From Actinomyces sp. (GTDB lineage Bacteria > Actinomycetota > Actinomycetes > Actinomycetales > Actinomycetaceae), in the NCBI GenBank assembly GCA_012837655.1, contig DUQT01000087.1:1-20916 (forward strand): 20,916 bases of DNA, written 5' to 3'. Positions 7,043 through 15,697 of the stretch are shown here, one piece after another; positions within the stretch are counted from its first letter, which is position 1; every line of letters starts with the position of its first letter. Under the pieces are notes generated by a model. It had not been told where the DNA came from. It searched no databases and saw only the letters and a list, made by a program, of their open reading frames with translations. The translations under genes and the position numbers were made by a program.

Positions 7043-7597
7043 ATGGGAATTGAAGATAGCATTCCCGCGGGTATTGGCCTCACCTCAATGGAGAAGCTCC
7101 TGGCCCTGGGCCGGAAGCACTCCCAGTGGCCGGTAACCATGGGTCTGGCCTGCTGTTCTATTGAAATGATGGCGGCTGGTACGCCCCGTTTCGACATGGC
7201 ACGCTTCGGTCTGGAAGTTTTCCGCGCATCGCCGCGTCACGCAGACCTGATGATCGTGTCCGGTCGACTATCACACAAGATGGCTCCGATCGTACGTCGT
7301 GTTTACGACTCGATGCCGGAACCTAAGTGGGTCATTTCGATGGGAGCTTGCGCTTCAACCGGAGGAATGTTCAACAACTACGCGATCGTGCAGGGATGTG
7401 ACCACGTCGTACCTGTCGACGTATACCTGCCTGGATGCCCTCCGCGCCCGGAGGCCCTGATCCACGCGGTCATGGTTTTGCGTGAACAGATCGGTAAGGA
7501 ACCGCTAGGCGTGCACCGCGCTGAAATCGCCCGCAAGGCGGAGGCAGCTGCACTGGCAGCTACTCCCACTCACCAGATGAAGGGACTGCTTGCATGA
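7043..7597 (+). CDS. nuoB: NADH-quinone oxidoreductase subunit B
   Basis: Carries the terminal 4Fe-4S cluster N2, which hands electrons to the quinone at the NuoB/NuoD interface. In the 184-residue protein the N2 ligands are visible as the adjacent pair Cys37-Cys38 (GLACCSIEMM), Cys103 (MGACASTGG) and Cys132 (YLPGCPPRPEALI). All four are intact. The AGTPRFDMARFG and SGRLSHKMAP stretches also match NuoB. The ATG at 7043 has GGAGGGAA upstream. The stop codon overlaps the nuoC start in an ATGA arrangement, suggesting coupled translation. Confidence 0.98.
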   Translation: MGIEDSIPAGIGLTSMEKLLALGRKHSQWPVTMGLACCSIEMMAAGTPRFDMARFGLEVFRASPRHADLMIVSGRLSHKMAPIVRRVYDSMPEPKWVISMGACASTGGMFNNYAIVQGCDHVVPVDVYLPGCPPRPEALIHAVMVLREQIGKEPLGVHRAEIARKAEAAALAATPTHQMKGLLA

Positions 7598-8331
7598 GCG
7601 ACAACTCCCCATCCCCTCAGCAGTTCGGCGAGGTCGAACCGCAGCGACACAGTGAACGATCCGCTCCCGGAAGCGAACAGGTTGAGGTTCGCACCGGCCA
7701 GTGGGGCGTCCACGGTTCGGGTGACACGTCCGGATTTGGTGGACTGACCCGCGTCGTAGAGCTTCCCGGCGAATCGGCCCGCCCCTACGGCGGTTGGTTC
7801 GACACGGTTGTCGATGTGCTGGAAGAGCTCATCACTGACGCCGGTATGAAGATTGGCGAAGTAATCGAGCGCGTCGTTGTTGACCGCGATGAGCTGACCA
7901 TTTTCATTAGCCGCGAGCACATCCTGCAGGTTTGCCGCTTCCTTCGCGATGACCAGGATCTGCGCTTCGAGCTGTGCCTAGGCGTTTCTGGCGTTCACTA
8001 CCCAGAAGACGTGGGCCGTGAGCTTCACGCTGTTTACCACCTGATGTCCGTTACCCACAACCGCATCCTGCGCCTTGAGGTAACCGCACCTGACGCTGAT
8101 CCGAAGATCCCGTCAGTTGTTTCTATTTACCCGGGTAATGACTGGCATGAGCGTGAAACCTGGGACCTGTTCGGCATCGTATTCACCGGACACCCCGGCC
8201 TGACTCGTACCGCTATGCCGGATGACTGGGTAGGACATCCGCAGCGAAAAGATTACCCACTCGGTGGTATTCCAGTTGAGTACAAGGGCGCGACAGTTCC
8301 GCCGCCAGACACTCGGAGGTCGTACAACTGA
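7594..8331 (+). CDS. nuoC: NADH-quinone oxidoreductase subunit C
   Basis: Peripheral-arm subunit that packs against NuoD, also called the 30-kDa subunit. The C-terminal half shows the family signature HERETWDLFGIVFTGHPGL followed by MPDDWVGHPQRKDYPLGG. The protein has 245 residues. An N-terminal stretch of about 65 residues, including GVHGSGDTSGFGGLTRVVELPG and ARPYGGWFD, resembles that of other actinobacterial NuoC proteins and is longer than the minimal domain. Its first 30 residues look disordered. It is separate from nuoD, unlike the fused NuoCD of E. coli. The ATG overlaps the nuoB stop by four bases and the TGA shares one base with the nuoD ATG. Confidence 0.97.
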   Translation: MSDNSPSPQQFGEVEPQRHSERSAPGSEQVEVRTGQWGVHGSGDTSGFGGLTRVVELPGESARPYGGWFDTVVDVLEELITDAGMKIGEVIERVVVDRDELTIFISREHILQVCRFLRDDQDLRFELCLGVSGVHYPEDVGRELHAVYHLMSVTHNRILRLEVTAPDADPKIPSVVSIYPGNDWHERETWDLFGIVFTGHPGLTRTAMPDDWVGHPQRKDYPLGGIPVEYKGATVPPPDTRRSYN

Positions 8332-9683
8332 TGACGAACGAAAAACCGGCATTTTACGCAACGCCCGGGGGCATCGACACGGACGATATTCCCGAGGTTC
8401 TGGCGTCCGGCGGTGACTGGGAAGACGTCCTTTCAGAGATTGAACGTCTGTCCAACGAACGCATCGTCCTAAACCTGGGCCCGATTCACCCGTCCACTCA
8501 CGGCGTTCTTCGCGTGATTTTGGAAATTGACGGTGAGGTCGTGCGGGAAGCACGTCTGAATACGGGTTACCTGCACACGGGTATTGAAAAGAACATGGAG
8601 TTCCGCACCTGGACTCAGGGCGTGACGTTCTGTACCCGCATGGACTATGTTGCGCCGCTATTCAACGAGGGCGTGTACGTCCAGGCCGTTGAAAAGCTTC
8701 TTGGTATTACTGACCAGGTGCCGCAACGCGCCAACTGGATCCGCATCATGATGATGGAGCTGAACCGCATCGCTTCTCACTTGGTTGCGATTGGTTCCGG
8801 CGGTAACGAGCTCGGCGCAACGACGATGATGACCATCGCGTTCCGCGGTCGTGAAAACATTCTGCGCATCTTTGAAAAGGTCACTGGCCTGCGCATGAAC
8901 CACGCGTACTTCCGACCCGGCGGTGTCGCAACAGACCTGCCGAAGGGAACCACGGATTACATTCGCGAGCTGCTCCCGGATGTCCGCAATGACATTGGGG
9001 AGTTGCAGGATCTGACTCTTGAAAACCCGATCTTCAAGCTCCGCCACGTTGATGTGGGCTACATGTCCCTTTCCGCCATGATGGCGCTGGGAATGACCGG
9101 TCCGTGTCTGCGTGCAGCTGGCCTTCCGTTGGACCTGCGCAAGTCGCAGCCGTACTTCGGGTACGACCAGCTTGAGTTTGACGTTCCGGTGCGCGACAAG
9201 TCGGACGCATACAACCGCGTTCAGGTCCGCTTCGATGAGTGCTACCAGTCGCTGCGCATCATCAACCAGTGCCTAGACAAGCTGGATGAGTGCGAGGGCG
9301 ATCCGGTAATGGTTCAGGATCCCGCGATTAAGTGGCCCGCTCAGCTGTCCGTCTCCGCAGATGACGGCCAGGGTAACTCGCTGGCTCACATCCGCGAGAT
9401 CATGGGCGAATCAATGGAGTCCCTGATCCACCACTTCAAGCTGGTCACGGAGGGCTTCAAGGTTCCCGCCGGCCAGGTATACGGAACGGTCGAACACGCC
9501 AAGGGCGTCATCGGATGCCACCTGGTATCGACGGGTGGAACCCGTCCGTACCGTGCGCACTTCCGCGACCCGTCATTCTCTAACCTGCAGTCGTTCGCGA
9601 TGATGACTGAGGGCGGTCAGCTTGCTGACGTCGTCGTCTCACTCGCTTCGATTGACCCCGTCCTGGGAGGTGTAGATCGCTGA
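8331..9683 (+). CDS. nuoD: NADH-quinone oxidoreductase subunit D
   Basis: 49-kDa-type subunit that forms most of the quinone pocket next to cluster N2. The 450-residue protein has GPIHPSTHGVLR (its His57 corresponds to the quinone-binding His38 of Thermus Nqo4) and TRMDYVAPL (Tyr106 corresponds to Tyr87), with the same offset for both, so the headgroup ligands are kept. Other signatures are GYLHTGIEKNME, MMMELNRIASHL, MNHAYFRPGGV and the C-terminal DPSFSNLQ and ADVVVSLASIDPVLGGVDR region. It starts in a TGATG junction with nuoC and ends in another with nuoE. The expected menaquinone substrate agrees with the men genes upstream. Confidence 0.98.
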   Translation: MTNEKPAFYATPGGIDTDDIPEVLASGGDWEDVLSEIERLSNERIVLNLGPIHPSTHGVLRVILEIDGEVVREARLNTGYLHTGIEKNMEFRTWTQGVTFCTRMDYVAPLFNEGVYVQAVEKLLGITDQVPQRANWIRIMMMELNRIASHLVAIGSGGNELGATTMMTIAFRGRENILRIFEKVTGLRMNHAYFRPGGVATDLPKGTTDYIRELLPDVRNDIGELQDLTLENPIFKLRHVDVGYMSLSAMMALGMTGPCLRAAGLPLDLRKSQPYFGYDQLEFDVPVRDKSDAYNRVQVRFDECYQSLRIINQCLDKLDECEGDPVMVQDPAIKWPAQLSVSADDGQGNSLAHIREIMGESMESLIHHFKLVTEGFKVPAGQVYGTVEHAKGVIGCHLVSTGGTRPYRAHFRDPSFSNLQSFAMMTEGGQLADVVVSLASIDPVLGGVDR

Positions 9684-10441
9684 TGTACAGCGAAGAAGTA
9701 TTACAGCGCCTGCAAGGCGAGGCCCAACAGATTCTGGATCGTTACCCGAAGGGTCATGAGCGTTCCGCTCTGCTACCCCTTCTGCACCTGGTCCAGTCAG
9801 TTGATGGCTACGTCTCGGCAAACGGCATCGCTTTCTGCGCGGACGTTGTTGGCCTGACCAGGCCTGAAGTTTCCGCAGTCGCAACGTTCTACACCCAGTA
9901 CAAGCGCCACCCCAACGGCGAGTACAACGTTGGTGTTTGCACCAACGCGCTGTGCGCGGTTATGGGTGGAGACCAGATTTGGGAGGCACTCGAAGGCCAC
10001 CTCGGACTCGGACACGATGAGACCTCTGAGGACGGAAAGATCACTCTCGAACGCCTCGAGTGCAACGCAGCATGCGACTACGCACCAGTTGTAATGGTCA
10101 ACTGGGAATTCTTTGATAACCAGACACCCGAATCCGCCCTCGCACTGGTTGATGACCTGATTGCAGGGCGTGACGTGAAGCCGACCCGCGGACCTGACAA
10201 GCTGCGCACCTTCAAGGAAATCTCGCACCTACTTGCGGGCTTTGAAGATGGTCATGCGAATGAGGGCCCGTCGGCTGGTGAGCCGTCTTTGCGCGGTCTG
10301 AAGATCGCGAAGGAAAAGGGCTGGATGAGCCCGTCAAGCATCTCGGGTGCGGAGGGGCAGCCTCAGCAGGAAGTTGGCGGCTTGTACTCGTCCGCTGAGC
10401 GTCCTGCGGTTACAGAGGAAGATAAGGAGGGCGACGAATGA
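9683..10441 (+). CDS. nuoE: NADH-quinone oxidoreductase subunit E
   Basis: 24-kDa-type thioredoxin-fold subunit of the NADH module, carrying the off-path 2Fe-2S cluster N1a. The four ligands are present: Cys86 and Cys91 in VGVCTNALCAVMGG, Cys127 and Cys131 in ERLECNAACDYAP. The N-terminal helical region includes SANGIAFCADVVGLTRPEVSA and the ATFYTQY motif. At 252 residues it is longer than the minimal subunit (about 165-170); a charged, Gly/Ser/Pro-containing tail from about residue 190 has no recognised domain. The tail's coding sequence contains the strong site AAGGAGG for nuoF. Stop and nuoF start overlap as ATGA. Confidence 0.96.
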   Translation: MYSEEVLQRLQGEAQQILDRYPKGHERSALLPLLHLVQSVDGYVSANGIAFCADVVGLTRPEVSAVATFYTQYKRHPNGEYNVGVCTNALCAVMGGDQIWEALEGHLGLGHDETSEDGKITLERLECNAACDYAPVVMVNWEFFDNQTPESALALVDDLIAGRDVKPTRGPDKLRTFKEISHLLAGFEDGHANEGPSAGEPSLRGLKIAKEKGWMSPSSISGAEGQPQQEVGGLYSSAERPAVTEEDKEGDE

Positions 10442-11772
10442 GCGACGTAACGTTTTCGAAGCCCGGAGTCCTAACGCCGGTACTTTCACGCGGCTGGGAT
10501 GAGGACCGTTCCTGGACCCTGGAGTCCTACCGCAACCGCGGGGGATACAAGGGACTTGAGAAGGCCCTCACGATGGAGCCGGGTGACATCACCGAGACAG
10601 TGAAAACCGCTGGTCTTCGCGGTCGTGGTGGTGCAGGATTCCCGACCGGTTTGAAGTGGTCGTTCCTTCCTCCTGATGATGGCAAGCCGCGCTACCTGGT
10701 CGTTAACGCTGATGAGTCCGAGCCGGGAACCTGTAAGGACATCCCGCTACTCATGGCGAATCCGCACGTCTTGATCGAGGGCATGGCAATCACGGCCCGC
10801 GCGATCAGGTGTGAGCACGCATTCATCTACCTGCGCGGCGAAGTCGCGCACGTTTATCGTCGTCTTCTTAACGCAGTTCGTGAAGCTGAAGAAGCCGGTT
10901 TGATTGGCGAGGGCGTTGGCCCTAACGGTGACTTCAACTTCCGCATTACCGCGCACGCTGGTGCGGGTGCGTACATCTGTGGTGAGGAAACCGCGCTGCT
11001 CGACTCGCTTGAGGGGCGTCGCGGTCACCCGCGTTTGAAGCCTCCGTTCCCGGCTGTTGCGGGTCTTTACGCCCGTCCGACAGTTGTTAACAACGTTGAG
11101 TCGATCGCGCAGGTTTCTGGAATCTTCCAGCACGAAGCCGGTTGGTTCACCTCGATGGGTACTGAGAAGTCGAGCGGTCACGGCCTCTTCTCCGTGTCCG
11201 GTCACGTTAACAATCCGGGACAGTTTGAAGCACCGTTTGGCATCACCATGCGCGAGCTCATTGAGATGGCTGGCGGTATGCGCAACGGTCACAAGCTGAA
11301 GTTCTGGACTCCGGGTGGTTCTTCAACCCCCATCTTCACTGAGGAAGAACTCGACGTACCGCTGGACTACGAGTCTGTTGGCGCTGCCGGTTCAATGCTT
11401 GGAACGCGCGCCCTGCAGGTGTTCGACGAAACCACTTCAGTGGTTCGCGTCGTCACCCGTTGGACTGAGTTCTACCAGCACGAATCGTGTGGCAAGTGCA
11501 CGCCATGTCGTGAAGGTACCTACTGGATGAAGCAGATTCTTCTTCGTCTCGAGGACGGTCGTGGCCTGCCCGGTGACATCGACATGCTGTACGAAATCGC
11601 TGGAAACATTCAGGGGCGTTCCTTCTGTGCACTGGGTGACGCTTCCGCGGCCCCGGTTCACTCAGGTATCGACAAGTTCCGCGAGGAGTTCGAGGCAGGA
11701 CTCACCACCCCGGCACGTGAACTATTCCCATATGAAGCGTCCGCCGTATTTGCTCAAGGAGGTGCCCGATGA
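10438..11772 (+). CDS. nuoF: NADH-quinone oxidoreductase subunit F (NADH and FMN binding)
   Basis: 51-kDa-type catalytic subunit that takes hydride from NADH onto FMN and passes electrons to cluster N3. The 444-residue protein contains the nucleotide/flavin loop GLRGRGGAGFPTGLKW, NADESEPGTCKD, AGAYICGEETALLDSLEG and the N3 ligands Cys351, Cys354 and Cys357 (ESCGKCTPCREGT) with Cys397 (GRSFCALGDASA). All are intact. An AAGGAGG ribosome binding site precedes the ATG, which overlaps the nuoE stop by four bases. Its own TGA overlaps the nuoG ATG the same way. Confidence 0.98.
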   Translation: MSDVTFSKPGVLTPVLSRGWDEDRSWTLESYRNRGGYKGLEKALTMEPGDITETVKTAGLRGRGGAGFPTGLKWSFLPPDDGKPRYLVVNADESEPGTCKDIPLLMANPHVLIEGMAITARAIRCEHAFIYLRGEVAHVYRRLLNAVREAEEAGLIGEGVGPNGDFNFRITAHAGAGAYICGEETALLDSLEGRRGHPRLKPPFPAVAGLYARPTVVNNVESIAQVSGIFQHEAGWFTSMGTEKSSGHGLFSVSGHVNNPGQFEAPFGITMRELIEMAGGMRNGHKLKFWTPGGSSTPIFTEEELDVPLDYESVGAAGSMLGTRALQVFDETTSVVRVVTRWTEFYQHESCGKCTPCREGTYWMKQILLRLEDGRGLPGDIDMLYEIAGNIQGRSFCALGDASAAPVHSGIDKFREEFEAGLTTPARELFPYEASAVFAQGGAR

Positions 11773-14357
11773 GCGAGAAGCAAGCTACTGAGCTGGTCAC
11801 TCTCACAATCGACGACGTGGAGGTCAGCGTTCCGAAGGGAACTTTGATTATCCGCGCAGCGGAGCAAGTCGGTATTCGCATCCCACGTTTTTGTGACCAC
11901 CCGCTACTGAAGCCCGCTGGCGCATGCCGCCAGTGCCTGGTTGAGGTAGCAGCTCCGGACCGTTCCGGACAGGTTCGCCCATTCCCGAAGCCACAGGCGT
12001 CGTGCACCATGACCGTCATGGACGGCATGGTCGTGAACACGCAGCACACGTCTGAGGTTGCGATGAAGGCCCAGAAGGGTGTCATGGAGTTCCTCCTGAT
12101 TAACCACCCGCTTGACTGCCCGATTTGTGACAAGGGCGGTGAATGCCCACTGCAGAACCAGGCAATGTCAGAAGGCCGCGAGGTTTCACGTTTCACTGAC
12201 GCGAAGCGCACCTTCCCGAAGCCGGTTCGCCTATCCACCCAGATTCTGCTGGACCGCGAACGCTGCATTCTGTGTCAGCGTTGCGTGCGTTTCTCCAAGG
12301 AAATCGCTGGCGACGCATTCATTGACCTGCAGGGTCGTGGCGGTGGTTCCTCACCGGTTGAGGACCACGCATTCATGGGTGAGCAGATCGGAACGTTTGA
12401 CACGCAGGTGCTCGACTTCTACAACCCCGAGGTTGGCGAAGATGCGGGACTACCTGCCGCCGATGGCCTCGCTGGCCCGTACGGCAACCCCGGTTACGCA
12501 ACCGGTCTGCACTCAGGCCCGCTGGGTGAAGCCGAGAAGGACACGACCGGTCGTCCGTTCGCGTCCTATTTCTCCGGTAACACGATTCAGATCTGCCCGG
12601 TTGGTGCACTAACCGCAGCGTCCTACCGCTTCCGCGGTCGTCCGTTCGACCTGGTTTCAACACCGTCGGTCACGGAGCACGACGCATCCGGCGCAGCAAC
12701 TCGCGTTGACATTCGCCGCGGCGAGATCGTTCGCGTGCTGGCAGGTGAAGATGCAGACGTCAACGAAGAGTGGATCACCGACAAGGACCGTTTCGCATTC
12801 GAGTGGACCAAGGGCGACGATCGCCTAGAAACCCCGCTGGTACGCGAAAACGGAGAACTCGTTCCCACGTCCTGGGCCGACGCCCTTGACCGCGCGGCAC
12901 GCGGCCTCGAAAAGGCACGCGCAGCCGGCAAGAACGTGCTCCTGCCCGGTGGCCGCCTAACCGTTGAAGACGCCTACGCATGGTCCAAGTTCGCGCGCGT
13001 TGCGATGAACACAAACCAGATTGACCAGCGTGTACGCTCCACCAGCCTTGAAGAGACCCAGTTCCTCGGCTCCCGCGTCGCGGGCACCGGACTTGGCGTC
13101 ACGTACAAGCAACTTGAGAAGGCCGGCCGCGTCCTCATTGTTGGATTGGAAGCCGAGGACGAGATCGGAACTGTCTTCCTGCGACTGCGCAAGGGCGTTT
13201 TGGCGGGAACGGTAAAGGTTTCAGTTGTCGCTCCGTTTACAACGCCTTCCACTAGGAAGATGAGCGCTGACCTGCTACGCGCCGCTCCGGGAACTGAACC
13301 CGAGGTGGTAAACGCGATTTCAGGTGAGCTCGCAGAAGAACTTTCTGACGGCGTCATCCTGGTTGGCGAACGCGCAGTTGAAACTCCTGGACTTTACACC
13401 GCTGTCGCAAACCTCGCTGACCGCACGGGCGCACGCATCGCGTGGATCCCGCGTCGGGCAGGGGAGCGCGGCGGACTCGAAGTTGGTCTAAACCCGAACC
13501 TGCTTCCCTTCGGACGAAATGTTGCAGACGCGGACGCTCGCGTCGACATGGAAGCCGCGTGGGGAGCTCCCATCCCAACGGATGACACGAAGTGCACCGT
13601 CGACATCCTGGCTGAAGCCGCAACTGATGCGCGTTCCGCCATGATCATCGGCGGCGTTGACTCCCGTGACGTCCCGGACACACAGGCTCTGAAGGCAGCA
13701 GTTGAAAACGCTGGCTTCGTCGTCAGCCTGGAGGTTCGCAAGACCGACCTAACTGAACTAGCAGATGTCGTATTCCCCGTCGCTCCGGCATCGGAGAAGA
13801 ACGGCACATTCATCAACTGGGAAGGCCGCCTGCGCCCGTTTGGTCAGGCTCTGGCTTCTCGTGCACTACCCGATCGCGAAGTCCTCAATCGCCTCGCAGA
13901 GGAAATGGGCATCGAACTCGGACTGCCTACTTTGAAGGCCGTGCACGCGGAGATCAACGAGCTCATGGACTGGGACGGCGCACGTATCGAGGCCCCCGCG
14001 GTTGCCGCTGAACCGGTGCGCGCACCAGGCATTGGCAACGCAGTGCTTGCAACTCACAAGCAAATGATCGACGAAGGTCGCCTACAAGACTTCGCACCTG
14101 AACTTGCTGGAACTGCCCGCCGCTCTGTCGCGCGACTGTCCGCAGCAACGATGCAGTCGATCAACGTTTCCGAAGGTGACTTCGTGGACGTGAGCACGGA
14201 CCGCGGAACCATCACGCTTCCCGTAGCGGAAAGCGACCTCCCTGAAGACGTGGTCTGGCTACCGGAATGCTCGGTGGACTCTCACGTTCATGAAACTCTC
14301 GGGGCTAAGAACGGCTCCGTAGTATCCATCGCAGCCAACACGGAGGTGACCCGGTGA
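11769..14357 (+). CDS. nuoG: NADH-quinone oxidoreductase subunit G, with N7 cluster site lost
   Basis: 75-kDa-type iron-sulfur subunit of the NADH module; 862 residues. Ligands for three clusters are present: N1b (2Fe-2S) Cys42, Cys53, Cys56, Cys79; N5 His113, Cys117, Cys120, Cys126 (HPLDCPICDKGGECPLQ); N4 Cys166, Cys169, Cys172 and Cys276 (QICPVGALT). The optional fourth cluster N7 (CxxCx3C...C in E. coli, Thermus and mycobacteria) is gone: the ligand positions read Thr302, Asp305, Ala309 and Thr337, with spacing kept exactly (3, 4, 28). The stretch between N4 Cys172 and Cys276 is about 104 residues, longer than the roughly 45 I recall for mycobacterial NuoG, so about 60 residues (around 195-262) appear inserted. 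The remainder is a molybdopterin-oxidoreductase-like domain without cofactor function. A C-terminal dinucleotide-binding-like domain ends the protein. Both ends overlap neighbours by four bases. Confidence 0.97.
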   Translation: MSEKQATELVTLTIDDVEVSVPKGTLIIRAAEQVGIRIPRFCDHPLLKPAGACRQCLVEVAAPDRSGQVRPFPKPQASCTMTVMDGMVVNTQHTSEVAMKAQKGVMEFLLINHPLDCPICDKGGECPLQNQAMSEGREVSRFTDAKRTFPKPVRLSTQILLDRERCILCQRCVRFSKEIAGDAFIDLQGRGGGSSPVEDHAFMGEQIGTFDTQVLDFYNPEVGEDAGLPAADGLAGPYGNPGYATGLHSGPLGEAEKDTTGRPFASYFSGNTIQICPVGALTAASYRFRGRPFDLVSTPSVTEHDASGAATRVDIRRGEIVRVLAGEDADVNEEWITDKDRFAFEWTKGDDRLETPLVRENGELVPTSWADALDRAARGLEKARAAGKNVLLPGGRLTVEDAYAWSKFARVAMNTNQIDQRVRSTSLEETQFLGSRVAGTGLGVTYKQLEKAGRVLIVGLEAEDEIGTVFLRLRKGVLAGTVKVSVVAPFTTPSTRKMSADLLRAAPGTEPEVVNAISGELAEELSDGVILVGERAVETPGLYTAVANLADRTGARIAWIPRRAGERGGLEVGLNPNLLPFGRNVADADARVDMEAAWGAPIPTDDTKCTVDILAEAATDARSAMIIGGVDSRDVPDTQALKAAVENAGFVVSLEVRKTDLTELADVVFPVAPASEKNGTFINWEGRLRPFGQALASRALPDREVLNRLAEEMGIELGLPTLKAVHAEINELMDWDGARIEAPAVAAEPVRAPGIGNAVLATHKQMIDEGRLQDFAPELAGTARRSVARLSAATMQSINVSEGDFVDVSTDRGTITLPVAESDLPEDVVWLPECSVDSHVHETLGAKNGSVVSIAANTEVTR
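14342..14356 (+). promoter_or_regulatory. Ribosome binding site that fixes the GTG start of nuoH
   Basis: GGAGGTGA (14342-14349) is a near-perfect match to the 16S rRNA tail. It places GTG at 14354-14356 as the nuoH start, seven bases after GGAGG. The GTG overlaps the nuoG TGA stop, a usual coupled junction. Confidence 0.75.
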
Positions 14358-15697
14358 GTTCCTTAGCTTTGACACTGCTACCGTTTGCTCCACCGACAAC
14401 CGCGCCGTCCGATTTCAGTGAAGAAACATGGTGGCTGAGCCTGATTAAGGCCCTGTTCATCGTGGTATTCCTCATCGCCTCGGTTATTATGGCGCTTTGG
14501 GTTGAGCGTCGCGGTCTGGGCCGAATCCAGACACGACCCGGCCCTAACGTCGCAGGCCCGCTGGGCTTGTTCCAAGCATTTGCGGATGCCTTGAAGCTCC
14601 TGTTCAAAGAGGACATCTGGACCGACAAAGCAGAGAAGTTCATCTACTTCCTAGCTCCCGCGATCTCAGCGTTCTCCGCGTTCATGGTGCTGGCAGTTAT
14701 CCCAATGGGGCCAAACGTCAACATGTTTGGTCGTTCAACACCACTGCAGCTGGCGGACACACCAATCGCGGTGCTCTACATCCTCGCAATCGCGTCGATC
14801 GGGCTCTACGGTACGGTCCTTGGCGGTTGGTCGACCCGCTCGACTCTTCCGTTGCTGGGCTCCGTTCGTTCCGCAGCTCAGGTGATTTCCTACGAACTGT
14901 CCATGGGCCTATCGCTCGTGTCCGTATTCCTAGTGGCCGGCTCAATGTCGACCTCGGAAATCGTGGCATCGCAGCACAGCGTTTGGTGGGCATTTGCACT
15001 ACTTCCCGCGTTCATCGTCTACCTCATCTCGATGGTTGGTGAAGTCAACCGACTTCCCTTCGACCTTCCAGAAGCTGAAGGTGAACTCGTCGCGGGTCAC
15101 ATGACCGAGTACTCGTCGATGAAGTTCGGATGGTACTACCTATCCGAATACATCAACATGTTCAACGTGTCCGCAGTTGCAACCACCGTCTTCTTCGGCG
15201 GATGGCACGCACCGTTCGGCCTATCCCACATTGGATTCATCGACTTCAACGCCGGCTGGTGGGGACTCCTTTGGTTCACACTGAAGATGTGGTTCTTCTT
15301 CTCCCTCATGGTGTGGGTACGTGGAACGCTACTGCGTTTCCGCTACGACCAGTTCATGAAGCTCGGATGGAAGGTCCTCATCCCGATCTCGCTCGTATGG
15401 CTAGTGATCGTCGCCGTCCTGCAGGGTGTACGCATGTGGGTCACCGACTCGCTACTCGTAATCACCGGCGGCATCGTCGCTGTCTTCCTAGTCATCATGG
15501 TCATCCTGTGGCTGGTTGATAACCCAGTTAAGGAAAAGGAAGACACCGAACCGTTCGATCCGTTCGCGGGCGGATACCCAGTACCGCCACTACCTGGCCA
15601 GCAGCTACCGCCGTCACCACGAGCGGGCCGCGAACCGGTTGGTGTTACTACCACGCCCACGTCCTCAACTGATGTGAAGGAGGAGCGCGATGAGTGA
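14354..15697 (+). CDS. nuoH: NADH-quinone oxidoreductase subunit H
   Basis: Membrane subunit that links the quinone chamber to the proton-pumping arm (ND1 family). It has about eight to nine hydrophobic helices. Signatures are ALWVERRGLGRIQTRPGPN, GLFQAFADALKLLFKED and the acidic EVNRLPFDLPEAEGEL loop (residues 230-245) with HMTEYSSMKFGWYYLSEY, which line the quinone channel. The 447-residue length is greater than in E. coli (325). After the last helix, at about residue 390, a proline-rich hydrophilic tail of about 55-60 residues follows (YPVPPLPGQQLPPSPRAG); such tails occur in actinobacterial NuoH. It starts with GTG overlapping nuoG and overlaps nuoI by eight bases. Confidence 0.97.
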   Translation: MSSLALTLLPFAPPTTAPSDFSEETWWLSLIKALFIVVFLIASVIMALWVERRGLGRIQTRPGPNVAGPLGLFQAFADALKLLFKEDIWTDKAEKFIYFLAPAISAFSAFMVLAVIPMGPNVNMFGRSTPLQLADTPIAVLYILAIASIGLYGTVLGGWSTRSTLPLLGSVRSAAQVISYELSMGLSLVSVFLVAGSMSTSEIVASQHSVWWAFALLPAFIVYLISMVGEVNRLPFDLPEAEGELVAGHMTEYSSMKFGWYYLSEYINMFNVSAVATTVFFGGWHAPFGLSHIGFIDFNAGWWGLLWFTLKMWFFFSLMVWVRGTLLRFRYDQFMKLGWKVLIPISLVWLVIVAVLQGVRMWVTDSLLVITGGIVAVFLVIMVILWLVDNPVKEKEDTEPFDPFAGGYPVPPLPGQQLPPSPRAGREPVGVTTTPTSSTDVKEERDE

